From SIG607 sp045592625 (lineage in GTDB: Bacteria; Bacillota; Clostridia; Oscillospirales; Acutalibacteraceae), in assembly GCA_045592625.1 (NCBI GenBank), contig JAZNVC010000004.1, positions 124,001 through 188,000 of the forward strand: a DNA stretch of 64,000 nt. Reading direction: 5' to 3'. Below, in pieces: positions 43,461 to 51,334 of the stretch (positions are counted from its first letter, which is position 1; every line of letters begins with the position of its first letter). The position numbers and the translations under genes were made by a program. Under the pieces are notes generated by a model. The model was not told where the DNA came from. It ran no database searches and saw only the letters and a list, made by a program, of their open reading frames with translations.

Positions 43461-44663
43461 ATGGATTATTACAAATCAATTTTAGAGTATGCTAAGAAAA
43501 ATTATAAAAAAATGTTTCGTGAACCCGACGGCATTTTGGCTCACAAGTTTATAGTACCGGGTGCGGCCTACTCAAACAGCCTTTGGGATTGGGATTGTTG
43601 GCTTACAAATATTGCACTGCGTGATTTTGTAACCGACGATATTTTGGAATATGAAAAAGGTTGCGTTATTAACTTTATTGAACATATGGACGAAAACGGC
43701 AGAATGCCCATTTATATCACCCCAAAATTTGAATGGTATAATTTTAGTAACAGCACCCCATCCAACATACACAAGCCGTGTATTGCGCAACACGCCGAAT
43801 TTATTGTGGAAACCAATAATAACGATGCCGAGTGGTTACGTCCGTATTTTGATAAAATACTTAAATTTATTGACTATTACTATAATAATCAGCGTCACCT
43901 TTGCGGTCTTTACTATTGGATAAACGACTGTGCTATCGGTGTTGACAACGACCCATCAACCTATTATCGCCCCGAAAACAGTTCAGCATCAATTTATCTT
44001 AATTGCATGATGTATAAAGAATTAAAGGCTGTTTGCCATTTGGGAGAAATCTTAGGCATCGATGTGGATTTTTATAAAACCGAAGCCGAAAATTTAAAGA
44101 AAACGGTACAAGAGCTTTGCTTTGATGAAAAAGACGGTATGTACTATAGCACCGATTTGAATTTGTTGCCCGTTGACCCTAACAGTACTCTGCATTCAGG
44201 TGCTCCACGTCATTGGGACAGCCTTATTCAGCGAATAGGCTGTTGGTCAGGCTTTATGGTATTGTGGGCCGAAATTGCCACACCGCAGCAGGCAGAAAGG
44301 GTTGTTAAAGAAAACCTGCTTGATGAAAAAGCCTTTTGGGCACCATACGGAGTACGTACACTTTCAAAATACGAAAAAATGTATACTATTAAAAAATCGG
44401 GCAATCCGTCCTGTTGGTTAGGACCTATTTGGGGAATCTCTAACTATATGGTATTTGACGGCCTTGTTAAATACGGATTTATTAAAGAAGCAAAGGAACT
44501 TGCCGAAAAGACACTCAAACTGTTTGGTGAGGATATTGCAAAAACAGGCGAAATCCACGAATATTATGATCCTGAAAGCGGAGAACCTGTTAATAATCCG
44601 GGCTTCCAGAACTGGAACCTGTTTTCAATAAGAATGGGTCAATGGCTTAAGGAAAATCAGTAA
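43461..44663 (+). CDS. GH63/MGH1-like glycoside hydrolase (trehalase/glucosidase fold)
   Basis: 400 residues from the ATG at 43461 (GAGGTG upstream). The (alpha/alpha)6 pattern shows in YSNSLWDWDCWLTNIAL (residues about 39-55), LYYWINDCAIGVDNDPSTYY (about 152-171; likely acid residue DNDP), RHWDSLIQRI, SCWLGPIWGISNYM and EYYDPESGEP. These match bacterial GH63 and MGH1-type enzymes of about this length. No signal peptide, so it acts inside the cell on imported oligosaccharides or sugar conjugates. Exact substrate unknown. Confidence 0.82.
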   Translation: MDYYKSILEYAKKNYKKMFREPDGILAHKFIVPGAAYSNSLWDWDCWLTNIALRDFVTDDILEYEKGCVINFIEHMDENGRMPIYITPKFEWYNFSNSTPSNIHKPCIAQHAEFIVETNNNDAEWLRPYFDKILKFIDYYYNNQRHLCGLYYWINDCAIGVDNDPSTYYRPENSSASIYLNCMMYKELKAVCHLGEILGIDVDFYKTEAENLKKTVQELCFDEKDGMYYSTDLNLLPVDPNSTLHSGAPRHWDSLIQRIGCWSGFMVLWAEIATPQQAERVVKENLLDEKAFWAPYGVRTLSKYEKMYTIKKSGNPSCWLGPIWGISNYMVFDGLVKYGFIKEAKELAEKTLKLFGEDIAKTGEIHEYYDPESGEPVNNPGFQNWNLFSIRMGQWLKENQ

Positions 44664-44675
44664 TATGAACACAGC

Positions 44676-44719
44676 AAAAAACAGGCTGTCTCATTTTAAG
44701 TGAGACAGCCTGTTTTTTT
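44676..44719. terminator. Bidirectional terminator between glycosidase gene and ispH-S1
   Basis: AAAAACAGGCTGTCTCA pairs with TGAGACAGCCTGTTTTT (17 bp), flanked by A and T tracts; serves both converging genes. Confidence 0.95.
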
Positions 44720-44729
44720 ATTATTTTAA

Positions 44730-46751
44730 TTATTCAGCGGTTTCCTCTGAAGGAACTTCCTCTGCGGCTTCTTCAACTGCTTCTATAGGAGCAGCTTCCT
44801 CTTCGGGAAGGAGAGCACGGATAGAAAGGCTAACACGCTTTTTCTCATAGTCAACAGCAATAATCTTTGCTTCAACTTCCTGACCAACGGTAAGTTCATC
44901 CTGAGGTTTAGCAACGTGCTTGTTAGCAATCTGAGAAATATGGATAAGACCGTCAATACCGGGGATAATGCGGGCAAAAGCACCGTAAGTAGTCATGCTG
45001 ACAATAGTAGCCTTAACTGTTTCGTCAACTGCAAAGTTCTTTTCGAAAATTACCCACGGATTTTCTTCGGGTTTCTTAAAGCCTAAAGAAATCTTCTTCT
45101 TTTCAGTATCAATAGCCTTCACGTAAACTTCGATTTCATCGCCTACGAGAACAACCTCGCTGGGATTTTTAATTCTCTGCCAAGAAAGTTCAGAAATGTG
45201 AACCATTCCGTCAATACCGCCGATATCAACGAATGCACCGTAGCTGGTTAAGGATTTAACCTTACCTGTGAAACGTTCGCCTACAGCAATATTTTCCCAA
45301 AGTTCTTTAGCAGCGGCTTTTTTTTCTTCACGAAGAACATTACGGATAGAACCTACTGCTCTTCTGCCTCTGCCGATTTCAATGATACGGAAACGTACCT
45401 CTTTGCCCTTTAGTTCTTCAATAGGCTCACTCTTTGTAAGTGTTGCCTGAGAAGCAGGAATAAAAATACGGATACCATTTGCAAAAACGGTAACGCCACC
45501 CTTAATGATATCTTTAACGACACCGGTAAGAATCTCGCCGCTGTCCTTGGCTGCAACAATATTGTCCCAACCGGCAATAGCATCGAAACGACGCTTAGAA
45601 AGCATTACGGTTCCTTCCTGATCATTTGTGCGCATAATGATAAGATTCATAGTATCTCCTACGCTTACTTCCTTTAAGATGTCAGCGTTAGGATCTGCAG
45701 AGTACTCCTCTTTAGTAATGTAGCCGGCAAGACCTCTGCCAATGTCCACCTGAATCTCATTCTCGCTAACTGCAAGAACTGTACCGATAACCTTCTGGTC
45801 TCCGGTTAATGCGCTGAGGGATGCCTCGAATGCTTCTTCATCAGTCATTTCCTCAAAGCTTTTTTGAACAGCATCTTCTACCTGTTCAACCGATTGTAAA
45901 TTTTCCGACATGGTTTTAATAACCTCCTTAATGATATGCGCCGGCGTAGATGCTCCGGCGACAACCCCGATGTTCTCTTTGTCTTGATACCACTCAGACT
46001 TAAGTTCATTTGCGGTAGAGACTAAATAAGTATGCAAACAATTTGCCGAGCAAACGTCTTTTAACTTTGCCGTGTTTGAACTGTGCCGTCCGCCTACAAC
46101 AATCATAACATCGCTGATTTTGGACAACTCCTCAGCTTCTTGTTGGCGCATCGAAGTCGCATTACATATTGTATCAAAAATGAAAGCATTTGTATAGCCT
46201 TTTTTTAAAATTTTTTGACATTTCCCCCAAATTTCTGCATTAAAAGTTGTCTGTGACACCGCAGTAACGGTTTTTTCAGCAAAACTTTGGTGATTTTCCA
46301 TTATTTTTTCCAGTTCTTCTTCATTTGAGAAGATGTGAATTTGAGCATTCGGAGCATTTCCGCAAATGCCTATTACCTCGGAATGCTCCTTATCACCGGC
46401 TATTAAAATAACATGTCCTTTTTGTGCCGCATCTCTTACAATATCGTGAATTTTAGAAACAAAGGGACAGGTAGCATTAACCACCTTTGCTCCTGTTTTT
46501 TCACTTCTTTCAAATATCTCGGCAGACACCCCGTGGGAACGGATAACAAGGATATCGTCTTCCTCTGCTTCTTCGGGGTAGTCAATAACCCTTACTCCCT
46601 TTTCACTTAGTTCTTTTACTAATTGTTCATTATGTATAATGGGGCCTAATGTGCAAACCTTTTCACCCTTTTGGGCTAACTCCTCCACCATACTTACAGC
46701 TCTGTTTACACCGAAACAAAAGCCTGCCGTTTTAGCAAGTGTTATCTTCAA
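44730..46751 (-). CDS. ispH: IspH (HMBPP reductase) fused to four S1 RNA-binding domains
   Basis: Bifunctional fusion common in Clostridia: the final MEP-pathway enzyme giving IPP and DMAPP, joined to a ribosomal protein S1-like part. I start at the TTG at 46751, with GGGAGA 8 nt upstream, giving 673 residues. IspH part (1-280) has the three Fe-S Cys in AGFCFGVNRAV, NATCPFVSKIH and ICNATSMRQQE. After a linker, four S1 domains follow from about 315 to 650, e.g. GYITKEEYS, VFANGIRIFIPASQA, GAFVDIGGIDGMVHISE, GAFARIIPGIDGLIHISQ. The tail is acidic. Its start overlaps the plsC stop by 2 nt. Confidence 0.95.
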   Translation of the reverse strand: MKITLAKTAGFCFGVNRAVSMVEELAQKGEKVCTLGPIIHNEQLVKELSEKGVRVIDYPEEAEEDDILVIRSHGVSAEIFERSEKTGAKVVNATCPFVSKIHDIVRDAAQKGHVILIAGDKEHSEVIGICGNAPNAQIHIFSNEEELEKIMENHQSFAEKTVTAVSQTTFNAEIWGKCQKILKKGYTNAFIFDTICNATSMRQQEAEELSKISDVMIVVGGRHSSNTAKLKDVCSANCLHTYLVSTANELKSEWYQDKENIGVVAGASTPAHIIKEVIKTMSENLQSVEQVEDAVQKSFEEMTDEEAFEASLSALTGDQKVIGTVLAVSENEIQVDIGRGLAGYITKEEYSADPNADILKEVSVGDTMNLIIMRTNDQEGTVMLSKRRFDAIAGWDNIVAAKDSGEILTGVVKDIIKGGVTVFANGIRIFIPASQATLTKSEPIEELKGKEVRFRIIEIGRGRRAVGSIRNVLREEKKAAAKELWENIAVGERFTGKVKSLTSYGAFVDIGGIDGMVHISELSWQRIKNPSEVVLVGDEIEVYVKAIDTEKKKISLGFKKPEENPWVIFEKNFAVDETVKATIVSMTTYGAFARIIPGIDGLIHISQIANKHVAKPQDELTVGQEVEAKIIAVDYEKKRVSLSIRALLPEEEAAPIEAVEEAAEEVPSEETAE

Positions 46752-47350
46752 TGCTTCATCTCCCAAAGCTCTGTGATTTTTTCGGTAATAAGTTCACTTA
46801 CCCTTCTTATTGCGGCTCTGCCTTGGTCGTCACCCGCATATTCTTCATAATAAATGGGTGCACCGTAACGGAAGGTTGCCCTTTGAAACAGCTTAACCTT
46901 GCCTGTTTCTCTATATACTGCACAAGGAAGTATTGGTGCCTTTGTAGAAAAAGCCACCATAGCGGTGCCAGGTTTTGCCTTGTGGGGAGCACCGTCGGTA
47001 TGTCTTGTGCCTTCAGGGAAAATTCCCAGTATTTTACCGTCTCTTAAAAGTTCTTCCGCCCTATTTATAGCACCCTTATCCCCTGTTCTGCGGTTAACCG
47101 AAAAGGCCCCCAGTTTTGTAAAAAAGAAGGAAAGTATTTTGTTTTTAAAAAGCTCGTCCTTACCCATAAAATATATCTGTCTGGGACAAAAAATAGCCAT
47201 AAAGAAAATATCGCTTATGGAGGTATGGTTACAGCACATTATAACCGCACCATCTTTAGGAATATTATGTACTCCGTATTTTTTAATACGGAAAAAAATA
47301 TGTGTAAAAAACGAAACTATCGCCCTCATTATCCTATAAAAGAGTGTCAT
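46748..47350 (-). CDS. plsC: 1-acyl-sn-glycerol-3-phosphate acyltransferase (PlsC)
   Basis: Makes phosphatidic acid for membrane lipids. 200 residues: a hydrophobic N-terminal helix (about 4-20), the HX4D motif in CNHTSISDIFFM (about 41-52) and FPEGTRHTDG (about 114-123). ATG overlaps the cmk stop by 4 nt (ATGA). Conserved Clostridial order cmk-plsC-ispH. Confidence 0.94.
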   Translation of the reverse strand: MTLFYRIMRAIVSFFTHIFFRIKKYGVHNIPKDGAVIMCCNHTSISDIFFMAIFCPRQIYFMGKDELFKNKILSFFFTKLGAFSVNRRTGDKGAINRAEELLRDGKILGIFPEGTRHTDGAPHKAKPGTAMVAFSTKAPILPCAVYRETGKVKLFQRATFRYGAPIYYEEYAGDDQGRAAIRRVSELITEKITELWEMKH

Positions 47351-48024
47351 TTAATATTCTCCTTTATTATATCTAACAGCATAACCATAGATTCTTCAAC
47401 GTTTTTACCCGTTGTATCTGCAATAATTGCGTCATGTGCAGGTTTAAGGGGAGCAATAGCACGGTGAGAATCATTATAATCACGCTGACGCATATCACTC
47501 AGTACCTCTTCAAAGGTAGAGGTGTCACCCTTTTCCTTAAGTTCTTTATAGCGACGCATCGCCCTTTCCTCATCGCTTGCTGTAAGAAAAATCTTGAGGT
47601 CAGCATCGGGCAGTACAACAGTACCTATATCTCTGCCATCCATAATACAGTTGTATTTTTTTGCAAAATCTCTTTGCATATCAAGAAGAAAAGTTCTCAC
47701 CTGCGGTTTTGCCGAAACAGCAGATGCCATCATTGATGCAACAGGGGTGCGGATTTCATCGCTGACGTCATCTTTACCTAAAAACACGTGCTGAACCCCG
47801 TTTATGAACCGAATATCCACCGTAATGCTTTCAAGTTCTTCCTCAATATCGCAATTAAGAGAGGTATCATAGCCTCTTTTTGAAAACGCAAGACCTATTG
47901 CACGGTAAAGTGCTCCTGTATCTACGTAAATGTAGTCGAGTTTTTTAGCGAGTGCCTTTGCAAGTGAACTTTTTCCAGCACCTGCAGGTCCGTCAATGGC
48001 TATTGCTATAGTTTTTGTTTCCAT
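47347..48024 (-). CDS. cmk: Cytidylate kinase
   Basis: Phosphorylates CMP and dCMP. 225 residues: P-loop AIDGPAGAGKSSLAKAL (about 8-24), YVDTGALYRAIGL (CMP site), DGRDIGTVVLPDA (about 130-142) and RYKELKEKG lid region. AAGGATGG precedes the ATG. Confidence 0.95.
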   Translation of the reverse strand: METKTIAIAIDGPAGAGKSSLAKALAKKLDYIYVDTGALYRAIGLAFSKRGYDTSLNCDIEEELESITVDIRFINGVQHVFLGKDDVSDEIRTPVASMMASAVSAKPQVRTFLLDMQRDFAKKYNCIMDGRDIGTVVLPDADLKIFLTASDEERAMRRYKELKEKGDTSTFEEVLSDMRQRDYNDSHRAIAPLKPAHDAIIADTTGKNVEESMVMLLDIIKENIK

Positions 48025-48061
48025 TTTCTTCCATCCTTAAAGGTAAAATTTTCGCCTTTGC

Positions 48062-49285
48062 CTAAATTTTATTTCCCGCAAGAAAGCCCGTTGAAAAGGC
48101 TATCTGCAAATTAAAGCCGCCCGTATATGCGTCTACATCAATTACTTCTCCCGCAAAATAAAGTCCCTCTATAATTTTAGACTCCATTGTTGCACTGTTT
48201 ATTTCTTTAACGTTTATTCCGCCTGACGTAATTACCGCTTCTTCTATGGGACGAAGGCAATCTACCGTCATTTTAAGTCCTTTTAAAAGTTTAACGAATT
48301 CGGTTCTCTTTTCCTTGCTTATCTGATTTACCTTTGTTTCGGCAGGAATTGAACTGAGCCCTACCACAATGGGAATAAGCATACGGGGAAGTAAACCATC
48401 GAGAGAATTTCTGAAATTTTTATTGGTATTTTCAAGAAAATCCCTTAACAGACGTTTGTCAAGCTGAGCTTCATCCATACCCGGTTTTAAATCAATCTCA
48501 CATATATATTCGGTTTTATCAATATCCTTTAAATGTGCCGAAGCACTAAGGGCTAAAGGACCGCTTATGCCGAAATGTGTAAACATCATTTCACCCAGTT
48601 CGCTGAATATGGGCTTTTTCTTTTGTTTATCATAAACAGTCAATGTGACGTTTTTTAGGGATAGCCCCATTAGTTTTGACACAAATCCCTCTTTTATGCA
48701 AATAGGCACAAGGGATGCTCTAAGAGGTGTTACGGTATGCCCCAGTTTTTCAGCAATTTTATAGCCGTCTCCCGTAGAACCAGTTAAGGGATAGGAAAGA
48801 CCGCCTGTAGCAAGTATTACCTTTTCACATAAAACACAACTGCCGTCTTGGAGTTTTACTCCGCTTACCGCTGAATCTTTTTTTGTTATTTCGGTTACTC
48901 TGCCCGTCATAAATTTAACTCCGCTTTTTTTAGCGGCAAAAACGAGGGCATCGGCTATATCCATAGCCTTATCCGACACAGGAAAAACTCTGTTTCCTCT
49001 TTCGGTTTTAAGAGGCACCGAAAGACCCTCAAAAAACTTTATTGTATCTTGACTGGAAAAGGCATTAAAGGCGGAATATAAAAATCTTCCGTTAGCCGTA
49101 ACATTTGCCATAAGTACTTCGATATCCGAATTATTGGTAACATTACATCTTCCCTTGCCCGTCACAAGAATTTTTCTTGCCGGACGGGGATTTCTTTCTA
49201 TTACGGTAACGCTATGCCCGTTATTTGCCGCACTTGTAGCAGCCATAAGTCCTGCGGCACCGCCGCCGATTACAATTACTTTCAA
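48062..49285 (-). CDS. HI0933/YhiN family NAD(P)/FAD-dependent oxidoreductase
   Basis: Flavoprotein of unknown substrate. I start at the TTG at 49285 (GGGG 7 nt upstream, after the stop of the preceding gene); this gives 407 residues beginning at the FAD-binding strand VIVIGGGAAGLMAA. The family markers ILVTGKGRCNVTNNS (about 33-47) and ATGGLSYPLTGSTGDGY (about 158-174) are clear, and the C-terminus holds GEVIDVDAYTGGFNLQIA. A longer in-frame start at 49393 would overlap the previous gene and add a non-homologous segment. Confidence 0.92.
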   Translation of the reverse strand: MKVIVIGGGAAGLMAATSAANNGHSVTVIERNPRPARKILVTGKGRCNVTNNSDIEVLMANVTANGRFLYSAFNAFSSQDTIKFFEGLSVPLKTERGNRVFPVSDKAMDIADALVFAAKKSGVKFMTGRVTEITKKDSAVSGVKLQDGSCVLCEKVILATGGLSYPLTGSTGDGYKIAEKLGHTVTPLRASLVPICIKEGFVSKLMGLSLKNVTLTVYDKQKKKPIFSELGEMMFTHFGISGPLALSASAHLKDIDKTEYICEIDLKPGMDEAQLDKRLLRDFLENTNKNFRNSLDGLLPRMLIPIVVGLSSIPAETKVNQISKEKRTEFVKLLKGLKMTVDCLRPIEEAVITSGGINVKEINSATMESKIIEGLYFAGEVIDVDAYTGGFNLQIAFSTGFLAGNKI

Positions 49286-49298
49286 ACCTTTTCCCCAT

Positions 49299-49832
49299 TT
49301 AAAATTTAAGTATTTTTTTGATTTTTTGATGAAGTCTGACCATATAAAATACGCTAAGCCGCTGTAAACATATATCATAAAGTATAAAGGCAAAATTCCC
49401 CATTACATAAAGGATTAAAATAGAATATTTGCCAAAATCACCTATACCTTCAACATCTATCATAAATAGCTTTGCAAAAACCACATAAACAAGAGTAACT
49501 GCACCGTTAAAGGTAATAAACTTTAATAAGTACTCAAAAAAACGAAATCTGATTTTTTCAAAAATTGCCTTAACTATAGGATAAAAACCAAAAAAGCAAA
49601 TATACATAAGCTTTGCTTCAGGCTCTGCAAAAAGCATTGCCAAAACAGACGATACAATATATGTTGCAAAAGCATAACCCTTGCCCGCTTGAGCCAAAGG
49701 AATTATAATAAGTGCCCCCGCCACAGCAGGTACGGCATATGTTAAAAACGGAAAATATGCTGAGAGCATAACCGCAGTAATAAGTGCCGCAGTTATTGCA
49801 CAGAGTGTCAAGTAAGAGGTTTGTTTTTTCAT
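49299..49832 (-). CDS. Predicted multi-pass membrane protein, unknown function
   Basis: 177 residues with about five hydrophobic segments (approx. 8-28, 30-52, 58-80, 105-125, 130-152) and a basic tail (HQKIKKILKF). The small size and loop pattern resemble ECF transporter S components, but I see no specific family motif, so I leave it unnamed. Starts 1 nt after the J-protein stop and ends 13 nt before the HI0933-family start, so it shares their transcript. Confidence 0.65.
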   Translation of the reverse strand: MKKQTSYLTLCAITAALITAVMLSAYFPFLTYAVPAVAGALIIIPLAQAGKGYAFATYIVSSVLAMLFAEPEAKLMYICFFGFYPIVKAIFEKIRFRFFEYLLKFITFNGAVTLVYVVFAKLFMIDVEGIGDFGKYSILILYVMGNFAFILYDICLQRLSVFYMVRLHQKIKKILKF

Positions 49833-49833
49833 A

Positions 49834-50433
49834 TCAGCAACATCTTATAAGGTCGCCGCCCATACACTCACAGCAGCAATCTGCACAAATAAGTCCCTGA
49901 CAGCAGTCACAGGCATCGCATCCGCCCATATTACCGCTTGTTCTGTATGGGTTGCCCCCAAAACCGCCGTTTGCTTTTCGCTGAATATTGCTAAATGCCT
50001 GAGCATATTCGGGATTATTTGGGTCCATTCTGCAGGCAGTTGCAAAGGCAGAATAAGCAGTATCGTATCTTCCGCGTCTAAACTGCACCATTCCGCTTAA
50101 AAAATACCATTCTGCATTTCTTTTACTTAGCGGCACACCGTCAAGCATTACCATAGCCTTTTCGATTTGTCCGCTGTTTATCATATCTCGAACATCTTTA
50201 AAATCGCTTGGTGCGGTATAAGAGTTTGCTCCGCCCGAAGAAGAACGACGCTCATTAATAATAGCATCATAGGCTTCGTTTATCTCTTTCATTTTTTCTG
50301 CTGCAAGTTCACTTAAGGGATTGTCAGCATAATGGTCGGGATGATATTTTCTGGCAAGTTCTCTGTACGCCTTTTTAATTTCTTCATCGGTTGCGTTTTT
50401 ACTAACACCTAAAATAGAATATGGATCGTTCAT
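49834..50433 (-). CDS. J-domain protein with Cys-rich tail
   Basis: 199 residues. The J domain (about 2-63) has DPYSILGVSKNATDEEIKKA and the HPD motif in ARKYHPDHY, so it can stimulate a Hsp70. Residues about 90-155 look like TPR helices (GMVQFRRGRYDTAYSAFATA). The last 30 residues hold 11 Cys (CDACDCCQGLICADCCCEC, then IRCC), suggestive of metal binding or of attachment to a metal or Fe-S client. It is not a classical DnaJ (no central zinc-finger repeats). ATG overlaps the DUF5685 stop by 4 nt. Confidence 0.88.
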   Translation of the reverse strand: MNDPYSILGVSKNATDEEIKKAYRELARKYHPDHYADNPLSELAAEKMKEINEAYDAIINERRSSSGGANSYTAPSDFKDVRDMINSGQIEKAMVMLDGVPLSKRNAEWYFLSGMVQFRRGRYDTAYSAFATACRMDPNNPEYAQAFSNIQRKANGGFGGNPYRTSGNMGGCDACDCCQGLICADCCCECMGGDLIRCC

Positions 50434-51272
50434 TTATTTTTCTCCAGTCGTTTTATTTCACAGAGCATAGTATCTTCAAGCCCTACGTAAATTATATTAC
50501 CTAAAATATTTTTAAACCGCTTTATTTTTAAAAGTTCAAATGTAGCTTTGGCTTCATTTATAACTATATAAAGCTGTGCCTTTATTTTTTCTTCAGCCTC
50601 TTGGCTGCTAAGATTACCTATGGGATTAAACCTGCCTTTTTTAATATCGGTCTGTCTGTCAACAAGGCAATCGAGCAAATATATGTATCTGCCCAAAAGT
50701 CTTCCCAAAAAACCGAGAACCTTTTTATCAGTTTCATCCCTTGCACAAAGGGGTAAAAGTTTTGACAGCATAATACTGCTTGGCTCTGCAGCATCATCAA
50801 GACTTGATGTGTTTTTTTCTGCCTTTTCCTGATTAAAAAAATATTCTTTTGATATATCATCTATTTTTGGGAAAGATTTTTTAGCCTTTTTGTAAGGAGC
50901 ATTAAAGAGCAGTTTTTTAAATTTAGCCCATAGTTTTTTAACGCCCTTTTCATCCTTTATATCATCTTTAATTTTATAATAGCCTAAAATAATAAGGGCT
51001 GCTGAAGAAAGGGCAAAATGACTGTCATCTACACAGTATACACATTTTTTAAATGGGTTAAAGGTACAGCTTTTACGTTTTGTTGCACAAAAACCATCAG
51101 CAAGGGCAAGTTCGGTCAAAGCGGTAAAGGTAAAATCATAGCTTAGTGCAAATCGGGTAAAAATCCCGTAATCGTTACCAAGTTTTTTACAAAGACTGCA
51201 GTAAACCGCCTTATACATTTCATATTCTTTTATTTTGAGCTCAGGTTTAGAAACACGAATATAACCGAACAA
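50430..51272 (-). CDS. DUF5685 family protein
   Basis: 280 residues matching DUF5685: it starts FGYIRVSKPELKIKEYEMYK, then YCSLCKKLG, LSYDFTF and a second Cys set in KSCTFNPFKKCVYC. Mostly helical afterwards. The start is a TTG with GGGGTGAGG upstream. DUF5685 genes are often found directly before a J-protein gene in Clostridia, as here, which suggests a shared job, possibly around a metal or Cys-rich client. Function unknown. Confidence 0.8.
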   Translation of the reverse strand: MFGYIRVSKPELKIKEYEMYKAVYCSLCKKLGNDYGIFTRFALSYDFTFTALTELALADGFCATKRKSCTFNPFKKCVYCVDDSHFALSSAALIILGYYKIKDDIKDEKGVKKLWAKFKKLLFNAPYKKAKKSFPKIDDISKEYFFNQEKAEKNTSSLDDAAEPSSIMLSKLLPLCARDETDKKVLGFLGRLLGRYIYLLDCLVDRQTDIKKGRFNPIGNLSSQEAEEKIKAQLYIVINEAKATFELLKIKRFKNILGNIIYVGLEDTMLCEIKRLEKNK

Positions 51273-51334
51273 GTCCTCACCCCTTTTCCATATATTAACA
51301 CAATATTTCTGCTTCTTAGTTAAGAATGTGTGAA

